A DNA stretch of 64,000 nt from Aedes albopictus. Lineage: Eukaryota; Arthropoda; Insecta; Diptera; Culicidae. A model generated the notes under the pieces. It had not been told where the DNA came from and made no database searches. It worked only from the letters and a program-made list of their open reading frames with translations. Numbering within the stretch: position 1 is the first letter of the stretch; every line of letters starts with the position of its first letter. Both the position numbers and the translations under genes were made by a program. The DNA is taken from assembly GCF_035046485.1 (NCBI RefSeq), contig NC_085136.1:299490778-299554777 (forward strand). Direction: 5' to 3'. This document shows positions 1 through 10,714 of this stretch, one piece after another.

Positions 1-968
1 TCAAAACTGTGTTTTTATGAAGGCATGTCTTATGATGCATATTTCAAAAATGGGTGACACTTGATCCCCCTTTGAGCACATGGTTTATTTAAAGGGAAAA
101 TAATTCCAGAGTCTTCCTATTCATTTTCTTTTCGAGTTTTCTTGTATTTTCGATGAATATGGAGTGTTTGAAATTGTAAGATTTCCTTAAATTTTTAAGG
201 ATTTGCCGTATTTTCAAAATGGGGAGACTTGATCCCCCTTTTCTTGGTTTGAACTAAAGTTATAATTATCTGACACATTTTATCGTTGAATAGACTAGAA
301 TTCCAAGTAAATTGAGGCTTCCGAATAGAATTTTATTTTTCACATGTAGGGTATTGGTTCCCTTATTAAGCATGTGGCTCCCATTTTCATCCTACGAAAA
401 ACAAAGGATTGAAGCGCTGTTTGTTTTGTTTCTTATTTTTGTATTTTTTGTTAGAAGTGAGCACCCATGAAAACAAAAAGAACGGAATCAATCGGTGCCG
501 TAATCGCTTGTTTTCGAATAGGATGAATATGGGAGCGTGAGATTACTGATGGCACACATACCCTATAATGTGTGTGTAATCCTCGAGGGATCAAGTCTCC
601 CCATGTCACTGTTGTGTATTCTAAGCTGAATTAGCTAAAATGTGTTAACAACAGCCTTATTTGGATAAATAAGTTTGAAAGTATTTTATTTAAACTATGT
701 GCTGTGAAATTTTGACACGATTTGGTTCAATTTTCACAAAGTTATTGAGATTTTTCGGAATCGCCTAAAAGATTTCTGAAGGACTGAAATCAAACCATCA
801 GCCGTTAAAAAATAATGCAATGTACAATCGAAATCACTTATAGCCAAAACATAGTCTTTTGTCCAGGACTAGTTTTGGAAAAATTATGCTAGAAGAAAAA
901 TGTTTTTGATTCCGAGCAAATATGGGGGGAACAAGTCTCCCCAGGGATCAAGTCTCCTCAGTCTCCCC
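1..968. repeat. Edge of a DNA repeat with sub-repeats carrying the motif acttgatcccc
   Basis: The motif agacttgatcccc or a close variant occurs near 55-75 and 225-240 on the plus strand and in inverted form near 585-605 and 925-965, so the two halves face each other. The last copies lie just before a clear change of sequence at about 968. This pattern fits a non-autonomous DNA transposon whose left end lies outside the window, with repeated subterminal motifs. I cannot assign a family because the left terminus and its target duplication are not visible. A second, smaller inverted repeat is nested inside at 349-563. Confidence 0.5.
349..563. mobile_element. 215 bp MITE with TA target duplication
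   Basis: The element starts GGGTATTGGTTCCC and its other end, read on the opposite strand, starts GGGTATGTGTGCC. The two arms stay alignable for about 70 bp, including a shared CTCCCATNTTCATCCTA block. It is bounded by TA at 347-348 and 564-565. TA target choice suggests mobilisation by a Tc1/mariner-type or similar transposase, but no coding sequence is present, so the superfamily is inferred from the target only. Confidence 0.55.
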
Positions 969-2059
969 TATACCTACCTATAAATCAGCATGAGCTTGTT
1001 CAGACGCAGAAGATTCAACGGTCATCATTTTCTTCCTCTTCCTCACATTGACCAGCAATCTGACATAGCAAACGTCATCCTCCTCTTAAAAATTGAGGAT
1101 CATCATGATATATTCAAAGACTCAAGTTACCACCTCTTCACGGTAATAACGCGATACCACACATTTTACATCATGTAAGCAGCGGCACATTTGGTATTTC
1201 AGACTTTCTCACTTTCCCATTTTTCGGCCGTGGTCCTTCATCCTCCGCCCGGTCTATAATTTACCAATAAAATTCAAAATGACCACCGGAGCCCCGAGGA
1301 GGGCCGATCGGACGGAAGCCTAATAATAACGATTGAGAACTATTAGCCCGTTCTTACCGAGGAGGAGGCAAAGTGCTCACATCTAATGACGATCATGAAA
1401 GGGCGTAACCCCCTGTAACAACCAGCCCATTAGGAAAGGGGACATTGTTGTTGAGGTCCTCATTAGGGAGTCCATTTTGCATCAACAAAAACTTCCTTCC
1501 TTCCTTCCTTTATCTGGAATGTCCGACAGGGATGCTGTCAAGGTGGCACCGGTCGCTAAGTGGCCAAATTAGGTCTTTGTTCCGATGGACAGATGCCGAC
1601 CGTGTGTGTGAAGGAGATAAGCATCTGTTTTTGGGAGAACCCACCAACAAAACGGACAGCAATGGACAATGTATGGCTTGCAAAATGGCTTTTGTTGAAA
1701 ATCTGTTTTGGGCCCGGTAATGAGGGCTCAATGAGGTCTTTCATTACTTACACGCCAGCACCGCGCACGTACCACTTGAGGGGGAAATTTATTTCATACT
1801 TAGACGTCGCCGTTCCTAATGGAGGATGATGGTTAAGCCATTAGGCTTCTGTCTCGTTTCGGTTGCGGAGCTGATATTTTCCTGCTGTTGAATGCGTGAT
1901 GTTTGGTAATGATATGGGTTTCTAATGGGAACTTAATTGAAGAAAATATGCAAGACAAACCGATTTCAATCAACCCTCGGAGGGTGGCATTTTGGTTTTT
2001 ATGTTTCAAAAATTTGGAAAATAGTTATTTATGCAACAAGCTGCAAAATGATGAGTTTT
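969..2059. other. No gene recognised
   Basis: This stretch of mixed composition holds only short open frames on both strands, none with recognisable motifs. The segment around 1230-1450 is GC-richer than its surroundings and shows no obvious inverted or tandem repeat. It may be single-copy host sequence. I see no convincing splice-site and coding combination. Confidence 0.3.
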
Positions 2060-3959
2060 TCAGAACGCGTCGTAGATGAATTCCTCCACCACCCCGAGAA
2101 TATCCTCGCCTATCGTGACATTACTACTTAGACGTATCCGGTTTTGTTCGGTTCCGCCTACCAGCGTATGTCTTGTTTTTGTCGCATTATCCACTAGTCC
2201 GACCTTTTCTGCTTCGAGTTTTGGGCGGGTGGACATCCCTGCCTTCGCTCCAAACGTTTTGGCGATAATGTCCGTAACGTCCGCGAAGCACACAAGTTGA
2301 CCGGATTTTTTTGAAAATTCCGGCTGCTGAGCCTGGCTCGGTATCCGGCTACAACTTCCAGAGCGATGTTGAAGAGTAGGAATGATAGTCCTTCTTGCAG
2401 TCCCCGGCGAGATCCGAATAAGCAGGAAAGTTCACTCAAAACCCCTACTCAGTTTTGCACATCGGCCATCGTTGCTTTGAGCAGTCTGGTCAGCTTCCCA
2501 GGAAAGCCGCGTTTTCGTCCATTATTTTCCATAGCTCTGTGCGGTAGATACTGTCGTATGCTGCCTTAAAGTCAATGAACAGGTGATGCGTTGGGACCTG
2601 GTGTTTACGGCATTTTTGGAGGATTTTCCGTATGGTGAAGATCTGGTCCGTTGTCGACCGGCCGCCGATGAAGCCGGCTTGATAACTTCCCACGAACTCA
2701 TCCGTTTTAGGTGACAGACGACGGAAGATCATCTGGGATAGGACTCTGTAAGCGTCGAATTCAAAATGGTGATCGCTCTTAAGTTCTCACATTCCAAATA
2801 GTCACCTTGCATGTGACTGAGCAGATTACCCTTGCATTCACATTTCCGGTAGCAGTTCGGTTCATCAAATCCTGACTATCAGCCGGTGTAGACCGGTGGC
2901 CACATTTTAAGGGCCCATTCTGATGAGTTCAGTTGCGATACCATCCTTATAAGCTGTTTCGTTGGTTTTGAGTTAATGGCATCCTTAACTTCCCTCAGCG
3001 TGTGAGTTGAAGCATTCCGTCCACTGCCGTAGTCGTTTCCTGCGTTTCCATGGTCTCCTGTGCCTACGTTCTCCACGCCATTCGGCTGCTCATTGAAGTG
3101 CTGCTTCCACCTTACGATTACCTGACGTCCGTCCGTCAAGAGGATCCCGTTCTTATCCCTGCATATTTCGGCTCGCGGTATGATGTCATTGCAGGATGCG
3201 TTGAACTTCTTGTAGAACTTCCGTGTTTTTTTTAGAACGAAACAGCAGTTCCATTCTTTGCTCTCCGCTTCTTTCAAGCGGCACTTTATTTCCCGAAAGG
3301 AGTGGGTCTACTGTTCTCGTTCATATTTGTAGCGTTCAATGTTCTGACGGGTTCCTTGCTGCAGCATTACCGCCCGCGCTGTGTTCTTTTCCTCCGAAAT
3401 CACTCTGCACTCCTCGTCAAACCATTCGTTCCGTCGACTTTTTTCCCCGTACACGATGGTGCTCTCGGCTGCGTCGTTGATGACTGCTTTTACTGTTCTC
3501 TAACAGTCCTCATCGAGCTTACCCTCGTCTGGCAACGCTGCCTTGAGATCCTGCGCGTATGCTGAGGCGACATCCGGTTGTTTCAGTCGCTCTAGGTTGT
3601 ACCGTGGTGGCCACCGGTACTATAAATTGTTGATGACGGAACGTTTTAGACGCAGTTTGATCATTATCAGGCAGTAGTCGGAGTCGATGTTAGCACCACG
3701 ATAGGTTCTGACGTCGATTATGTCGGAGAAGTACCATGTCCTTCATCAATCAGAACGTGGTCGGTCAATTTTTGATTCCGTCTGCTGTGGTGATCTCCAG
3801 GTGTAAAGATAAGGGGGGCGCTGTTGAAAAAAGGAGCTACGTATGACCATGTTTTTGGAGGTGGTGAAATCGATTAGTCGTAGGCTGTTTCGGTTATCAA
3901 ATGGTGAGCGCTGAACTTTACAATCGTCGCGTCGGTCTGAATTCCTCCTCTTGGCCTAC

Positions 3960-4565
3960 CCGGGTAGACGAGAATATCTAAATCATATCTCAAATCGAAC
4001 ACTTTTTGCTGTCATAGCTCGATGTGATTTTGATGAGTTATTCAAAAATCTAGTGAATATCTCACGAATAGCTCAAAGTGATATGATGTCAGTTGTTGTT
4101 TTTGTCGAAATAGCTGAAAATTTCTACATAAGAACAAGTTTAGCTCTTCTGCACGAAATGGAACACATACACCCATAGAGATGGCTCAATGTTAGTGAAA
4201 TACCATGTGCCCCTTTCTGAGCTGTGGATACGAAGAACCGCATGCTCTTATTCCCATGTCATTTACAACAGCGAGCCACAGTTGAGTGGTAAGCATCACC
4301 GCTTGTGAATCCTAAGGTCGTAGGTTCAATGCTGGATGCTGCCATTTTTTTTATTTTTTTTTCTTGAACAAAGTGACAAATTTTGTCTGCTATTGTTTTG
4401 ATCTTGTAATATCTTAACGAGCTATTATTGAGTAGTTCACCATATTAGATTTTGCTATTATTTCTGTTCTTTTACCTCTTATATCAATCAAACCAATATC
4501 AGTTTTTGCTCTTCAGTAATTCAATCAATCATAACTGAATATGCTATTCATCAGATTTTTTCACC
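3960..4565. mobile_element. Insertion inside RTE copy A, carrying a tRNA-like segment
   Basis: The RTE endonuclease reading is lost between these points and resumes on both sides, so the AT-rich block was inserted or arose by rearrangement. It contains a tRNA-like segment at 4272-4343 followed by a T-rich run. I did not find clean terminal inverted repeats. A similar CCTAC-CGGG string occurs at both borders but is too imperfect to be called a target duplication. Confidence 0.45.
4272..4343 (+). other. tRNA-like sequence (SINE head or tRNA pseudogene)
   Basis: An A-box-like GTTGAGTGGTAAGC and a B-box-like GGTTCAATGCT lie at the right spacing, with a gcttgtgaat stretch where an anticodon loop would be and a run of T just downstream. 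The T-arm does not pair well, so this is not a functional tRNA. It is probably the tRNA-derived part of a short retroposon or a decayed pol III gene. Confidence 0.4.
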
Positions 4566-5569
4566 TACTCGGGATACCTGGGCGTTTAGGTTTCCTAAGT
4601 ATGTTGATCTTGACGTCGTGGCTTGGGCAGCGGTCGTACTCAAGTTCGAGCTGCACGTAGAATGCGTCATCATTAGTACTTTCGGAGTGTGGACTGTGCA
4701 CGTGGGTTATGCTGAAATTGAAGAATCGGCCCTTGATCCTCAACCTGCACATGCTGTCGTCGATCGGCCACCAACCGATCACCCACCTCTGCATATCTGC
4801 CGCACCTCTACATCACGATGAAATCTCTGGTAGATTGTATGATAACCTCTACACGTTCGCATCATGGATCGTTTCCGACACACCTCCTGCAGCGCTACGA
4901 TACCGAAGCCACGGTCCTTCAGTAGATCGGCGAGTATGCGGGTGCTCCCATTGAAGTTGTGAGATCGGCAGTTCCACGTACCGAACTTCCAATTGCAAGT
5001 CCTTTTCGTTCACTGGAGTCGTTTCCTTTGGTCTTAGTACTATTCTGCTGCTGAGTTTACGTGTTAATGTTTTTTTACGGCTAGCTCGCTGGGTCGCACA
5101 CCAACCCCCCGAAGGACCATAGTGTACAGTTTTGAGCTTGGAGTGCTTCGCTGGCACTCGGACGTCGATTAACCGCCCCTATGATTAGGCATCAAACGCT
5201 GTTCTGAGGCACTTCTCCTGGAGAACAGACGATCAGGTTGCAGATGCAAACTCCTCTTCTCTGTCAGCCTACGAGTCCAAAGTTCCCACTGGAGTTGGGT
5301 AACCGATCTTCTCTGTGGCTGTCACGCGGAGGTAGAGATACGATTTGCTGAGCAGAGGCTAATGGATCTCAATGATGGGACCTTAATTGCTCGAAGAAGC
5401 TATTTACACACTAGTCGTTAGACGGTGATTGGTGGCGCATCGATCGTTATCGTTTGACAGTCAATTACCGAATGCGACCGAACTTTGTACCAAGGAGAAG
5501 AAAAAGTGGGAAAGGAATTCCAGGTTTTGCACCATGGCAAAGGGCGTAACTGATTTTAAAATTAATATA

Positions 5570-5766
5570 AAAGGAGGTCTCAGGAGTACCAGGAGCTTTT
5601 TCAGAGACGTTTAATTGGTCTAAGGAAGATGCGGGGAGTCTTTGGGGCGTTTCAAGGGAAATAATCAAGGGCGTCTTACGCGTTTCGCAGGGTGTCAGAA
5701 AGTCGGGAAGGTTTTTGGAAGTATTATAGGGGTCGCAGGGGCTTTGCTATACAAAGTCCGTAGCTT
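5570..5766 (+). repeat. Degenerate GTTTCA/GGCGTTTC satellite patch
   Basis: Short G-rich words of the type ggcgtttcaagg, gtctcaggag and ggggtcgcag recur without a fixed period. The same degenerate repeat recurs at 7840-7970, 21060-21830, 24290-24720, 24947-25010 and 61130-61680, and on the opposite strand at 29095-29670. Confidence 0.5.
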
Positions 5767-7461
5767 CAGGGGTTCTCAAACTTTTTCAGCGTGCGACCCA
5801 CTTGTAATTTTTATAGAATTTGGCGACCCACCGTGCTGAATTTTCATTAAATACATAATTGGTTTTGCAAATTTGGATTGTCTTTTTAAATAAATACATA
5901 TTATCGCTTTCAAATATTTTTCAAACCCATTAATTTTATTTCTATTTTTATTCAAATAACGTTTCAGCTGCTTTGACTTTCGTTTAAGTTCAGATTATCG
6001 ATATTCAGCAGAATTTTACTAACGTTTAGCTTTACCGAAGTTCGGTAAAGGTAAGGTTTCTTGTCGATATTTGATAATTGTTTGCTGATTTTTGGCATTT
6101 TTATTTTTTTGATATTTCAACTACTGAAAATGGCGTGTGAGTCTAGCTGAAGTCTAACTGTAAGCAACAACTTGAACTATTTTTTTTTATTTTAAAATCC
6201 AAAACTTTACCCTTATCTTATGTTCACTGGAGTAATGTTTTCAGACCCCGAATTCACTTCGTTCGAAATCCGCAGGCCGACCTTCGACGTTTAGAGTGGA
6301 CTGTATACACTGCACTGGGGATCAACACACGCGTGGGGTTCACTGGGGAATTTTCGGACTGGCACTAGATTCGTTCGGTATGCACAGGTGGTAGGTTTCA
6401 CAAGAACTGACTTTTATTCATAGATGGGGTACATATTTATAGGGCACACTGTTTTAGTATTAGTTCTTAGGTGTAGATTAGTATTCTCATGGCATTTACG
6501 GCAGTAAATAAGGTACAATACAATACTATACAATAGATACATGAAGTCAAGGCCAAAGTGGCTTTCTCTTCTCATGGTCGCGAGACAATATACCGTTAGG
6601 CACAACTAAAGCTAGGTTTTAGTTTGGATACACTCCGAGAAATTCATTATCATTTGATTGGTATTTAACATCTTGAAATTTTCGAATGAAAACTCATAGC
6701 TTTAGAATCGAGTTCAGCATGCAGACAGTAGTTTCGATATTCGATATACTCCAGACAAAGACTTATAATACAACACTTTGAATATAATAAAGGAGTATAA
6801 CTTGAAAATGGCTTTTTCAGTCTCGACAAAATTCAAATACTGCTATTTTATTTCGTCCAACGTTTCGGTCGCATATAGGACCATTCATCAATTCCGGAAG
6901 GGTTTTTCCACAGTTACCGAATCCCAACCGTTAACTGCTGTGAGGGAGTGAGTACACTGAAGGAAATTGCGTGGGAAGAATGAAAATTGCGAAGAATAAC
7001 TTTTGTAATTATGTATGTTTTTGATCGCAGAAATTCATTCCGCTGGACAACCTTTGTTCAACAGAACACATTGGACGAAGAATCTGTGATAATTGGTAAA
7101 AATTGTTAATTTCCAATATTTTTGTAAAAATCACCAAATAAAATAAACAATCATTTTTAGAGTCCCTGATGAAGGTCCTATATGCGTTTCGGTTGGACGA
7201 AATTAAATAGCAGTATTTGAATTTTGTCGAGACTGAAAAAGCCATTTTCAAGTTACATTCCATCACAGTCGCAACCAAAACTGATATAATTAAGGAGAAC
7301 CGAATTTATAGAAAAAACTCTGTTAATTCTCCAAGGGAGTATTTGTAAATTAGGAAATGCCTTGCATGTCATTTGACATAAGTTAATTGAAGCTTCGCGA
7401 CCCACCAAAAATCAACGCGCGACCCACCAGTGGGTCGCGACCCATAGTTTGAGAAACGCTG
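5767..7461. mobile_element. Non-autonomous hAT-like element, 1.7 kb
   Basis: The left end reads CAGGGGTTCTCAAAC and the right end, on the other strand, CAGCGTTTCTCAAAC. Both are followed by a subterminal GCGACCCAC motif that is repeated several times near each end. Termini of the CAGNGGTTCTCAAAC type are characteristic of hAT elements. A full 8 bp duplication is not conserved: only gctt is shared at both borders. No transposase reading frame is present. A further inverted repeat lies inside at 6798-7255. Confidence 0.65.
6798..7255. repeat. Inverted repeat of about 80 bp arms inside the hAT-like element
   Basis: The arm at about 6798-6880 (ttgaaaatggctttttcagt and onward) is repeated in inverted orientation at about 7172-7255 with few changes. 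Each arm contains a TGATGA...GAAACG-like core that resembles a hammerhead ribozyme core. The better copy reads on the minus strand from 6890 to 6852, with GGTC and GACC able to pair between the two conserved boxes. This may be a MITE nested in the hAT-like element. No clear target duplication was found. Confidence 0.55.
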
Positions 7462-8204
7462 GCTTAAGGCATTACCAATAGCATTAGTATCCGGCGAGAC
7501 ACACAAATTCGTAAATAGTTTAGTCCTGGACAGGGTTGTAAAACGACACAAAAATGTCATTTCGTTATTGTCCCATTTCTTTGCCCGTAGTAAAAAATGT
7601 GTATCGATGATTCGTTATTTTAGCATGTCTAACTAGCATTATTGAAGGTTTATGTTCATGGGCAGGAATTTGCACTGGAAGTAGAAGAACTGGAAATTGT
7701 CATGACATTTCACAGGATGCATGTGCATAAATTGAAAAAAGGCATAACAAGAGGAGAAATTTGCCCATTAATTAAGTTAGGACATTAATGAGGGAATCTA
7801 GTTTGCGAGAATAGGTCTTGTTTCAGAGCATTTAAAGTGGGGCCAAGGGGGTTTCCTTGAAGCTCCCAGAGAGCCCAAAAATAAGGGGGTTACTAGGGGC
7901 TTCAGGGGCGTTTCAGGAGACTTTCAAAAGGCGTCCCATTTGGTTTCGTTGGCGTTGAAATGGGACTACGGGGCAGTGCTGAAAAATTCATTTCGTCACA
8001 TCTAAATTCAATCACCTACAGCTCATTTTAGAAGCTGAACCTGAGAATATGGTATATGAAAAACTTGTGCGGCTAGACTAGTTCTACAAGAAAGTCACGG
8101 AAAAAACGATATTTTTTGAATATTTATGGTAAATGTCACGGACTACCTTTGAAAAATGCCTATGATATTCACGGTGAATATCATTTGGCATCATTTCTAT
8201 TGTT
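7462..8204. other. No gene; GTTTCA satellite patch at 7840-7970
   Basis: Apart from a G-rich degenerate patch (gggggcttcaggggcgtttc and similar words) at 7840-7970 there is no recognisable feature. The satellite on both sides of 5767-7461 suggests that the hAT-like element was inserted near or into a satellite patch. Confidence 0.35.
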
Positions 8205-8592
8205 TACTAGTGCACTGCGTGAGCGATTCCAATTGGAAGCTGTACATACACTTTGTACAGCGCCTAAATGTATTCTATTCTAATTGTACTACATCGAAAT
8301 GGTTGCCGTTGCGCTGCTTTCACGTTCTACCCTATCATGGTAGAATGATGAGCACGAGGATGTTGATATGTGGCAGTTGGTTGTTCCTGTTTCCAGTCCG
8401 ATTGGGGGTCCATTATGGGTTGCCGATGTCCAAGTATCCGGGTTCATTTGACCCATGGGCTCAGAAGAGGGTCAGTGTCAGCTGCTCTCAGGGGGAAAGA
8501 GCAACTGACGAAAGTGCCGGGGCTGGGATCGACCCCATGACCATCTGCTTATGAAGCAAATGTGTAGCCACTACACCACGGGCCCCGGCAGG
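8205..8592 (-). mobile_element. tRNA-derived SINE, minus strand
   Basis: On the minus strand the head reads GGGGCCCGTGGTGTAGTGG, followed by a B-box-like GGTCGATCCCAG, which together form a clear tRNA-related pol III promoter. The body extends to about 8205. The same body, without the head, is present at 22735-22905. The head resembles tRNA-derived mosquito SINEs such as the Feilai group, but I cannot confirm the family name without alignment. Open frames that cross it are not genes. Confidence 0.7.
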
Positions 8593-8742
8593 CAAAATTT
8601 TCAAAAATAGTCAAATAGCTGTATCTTTTTGAAAAGTGCATAAAAAAAACTCTAATTTTTACTGTAAGTTATCTTATTTATATTATCTCCGGATTCAATG
8701 AACCGAATACAATGAATTTTTGAACGTTTATAACTCATATAA

Positions 8743-9405
8743 CACAGCGTAACAAAAATTTACTTTTTGTCTGTCTCAAGAGCAAACTTATGTGTCTCCG
8801 AAGGATTTTGGGCCGCTGAATCCGAATCCGGGCTCAGATTTGCTCTAACACGTCACAATTTTGAGCTATACCTCAATTTATAGGGCAAAATATGCGATTT
8901 TGGGCTTTTTTGGCAGCAAGTCATTAAGCAAGGAAATATTTTTTTTAAGCAATCAAAAGGTTAATTGGTCAGTTAACATCTAAATTAACGACTCATGCAA
9001 AATATTTCGTTTTACCTAATCAAATTTGATAGTTTTAAGCGATTTATGTTAGGTACGATATTTCCCATACAAGTCACCCTCCAAAAGTTGCATGCAAGTT
9101 TTCATACTAACATAAAATGCTAAAATCTATGAAATTTGATTAAGTAAAACGAAATATTTTGCATGAGTCATTAATTTAGATGTTAATTGACCAATTAACC
9201 TTTTGATTGCTTAAAAAATATATTTCCTAGCTTAATGGCTTGCTGTCAAAAAAGCCCAAAATCGCATATTTTGCTCTATAAATTGAGGTATAGCTCAAAA
9301 TTGTGACGTGTTAGAGCAAATCTGAGCCCGGATTCGGATTCAGCGGCCCAAAATCCTTCGGAGACACATAAGTTTGCTCTTGAGACAAAAAAATGTTGCG
9401 CTGTG
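8743..9405. mobile_element. 663 bp fold-back element with TAA target duplication
   Basis: The element begins CACAGCGTAACAAA and its other end, on the opposite strand, begins CACAGCGCAACATT. The two arms of roughly 310 bp each are near-perfect reverse complements, separated by a loop of about 40-60 bp near 9060-9110. TAA flanks both sides (8740-8742 and 9406-9408). A 3 bp TWA duplication is typical of PIF/Harbinger elements, so a Harbinger-like fold-back MITE is the best guess. There is no coding sequence. Confidence 0.75.
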
Positions 9406-9408
9406 TAA

Positions 9409-10362
9409 TGAGCTTTGATTTTTTTTTTGAATAAACTTGAAATTCTTAATAAGAATCAAAAAAAAAATATTTCTAAATATTTTTTGATTTTATTAGTAAA
9501 AGAAAGGGTCTAATTTTTATATGCTTCCCATCGCTTTTTCAATTTATTGCCGGTTATTTTGTTCCTCCCTTCAGAACTTATTCAAATTGAAGTAAATAAG
9601 AGGAAATTCAAATAAACTAAAATGACCATCTCAAACTTTGAAGCGACGTTGAAGTTTTTGATAATTTGGAGTTATATCAGAAAAATAATCTTAACGCTAT
9701 ATTTTTTTCCGTGTTAACAATTTTAGGTTGTGTCAAAAGTTTTTCTAAGCTAATCATATAAGTCATGCACGCTCAAAATTTCATTGAATTTGGTTCTAGA
9801 ATCCGGAGATATGACACTTCGAAGTTGACTATCGGATAGTTATGACTTTTTCCAGAATCTTTCTAACTACATGTGGAATATTCTGCGTATACCCAAATTT
9901 AGACCATTGATACAAAACTAGTTGATCAACTTACAGTAAAAAATTTTAGATTTTATGATACACTTTCAAAAAGTTACAGCAATTTGAATTTCTGAAAAGT
10001 GAAAATTTTCCCTGTCCCGATCATTTTGTCTATCCCCTGTTAATTACAGCCTGATTCTTTTGTGCAGGAAAATATCCAGATCTAACAATATCTAACGCAT
10101 GTGGCTTATTTTTGACCAGTTCTATTGAGTAGAGTACAAGATCCAACGGTTAGTTAGATGTCAACGTGGAAAAACTCTTGAACTTCGCATTATGCATGGT
10201 TTAAATTGCAAAAGTGTGTTGAAAACTACAGTGGCGGTAATGTCAACTATGCGACTATGGGCTGTAAATTTGGTGCCCATTGTAAGCTGATCTATCTTAT
10301 GTTACGAGAATGTTTTACAACGTCAGGAAAGAAACGAGATTAAAAATGGGAGAATATGATTA
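9409..10362. other. AT-rich stretch, no gene recognised
   Basis: The sequence is AT-rich with frequent poly-T runs and only very short open frames. I saw no terminal repeats, tRNA-like segments or coding motifs. Confidence 0.3.
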
Positions 10363-10560
10363 CACTAAGGTCTTTTTTTACACGGGGGATACGTCCCGTG
10401 TAAAAAAAACCGTGTAAAAAAAACCGTGTTAATTCGCGAAACCGTGTAAAAAAAACCGTGTTAATTCGCGAAACCGTGTAAAAAAAACCGTGTTAATTTG
10501 AGAAACCGTGTAAAAAAATACCGTGCTAATTCGCGAATCCGTGTAAAAAAAACTGAGGGA
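10363..10560. repeat. Left terminal block of ccgtgtaaaaaaa repeats
   Basis: After the terminus, the words aaccgtgtaaaaaaa and ccgtgttaattcgcgaa alternate about five times. The inverted equivalent lies at 16840-16930 with fewer units. Subterminal repeats of this kind often act as transposase-binding sites, which here is an inference. Confidence 0.7.
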
Positions 10561-10714
10561 AATCTGTAAATATTTGAAATGTCCTCACTTCCAGACATTC
10601 GAGGTTTGTTTTAGAGAGTTGATAAGGAAAGGGGGGGGGGGGGTAGTAAGGGTTGAATCTAGGGGTTAGTGGGGAAGGGGACAAGGGATGTGTTATGGGG
10701 AGCAGAGTGCATAT

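Larger units (their letters stand above)
2060..5330 (-). pseudogene. RTE-clade non-LTR retrotransposon, broken copy A
   Basis: Read on the minus strand this is a non-LTR retrotransposon in the usual order. An AP-type endonuclease start lies at about 5000-4570 with residues such as ADLLKDRGFGIVALQEVC and WWPIDDSMCRLRIKGRFFN. The endonuclease end with DIIDVRTYRGANIDSD is near 3700, a linker at 3280-2880, and reverse transcriptase at 2740-2060. The palm motif is FIDFKAAYDSI and the finger motif QAGFIGGRSTTDQIF, both typical of the RTE clade. The usual FADD box reads FADVTDI, and many stops and frameshifts separate the pieces. The C-terminal part after VVEEF is missing at about 2062, which is unusual because simple 5' truncation removes the other end. 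Sequence out to about 5330 is probably the 5' untranslated region. An insertion occupies about 3960-4565. Confidence 0.85.

Noticed and set aside
8156..8554. 132-codon open frame on the plus strand
   Set aside because: It lies antisense over a tRNA-derived SINE and has no recognisable domain.
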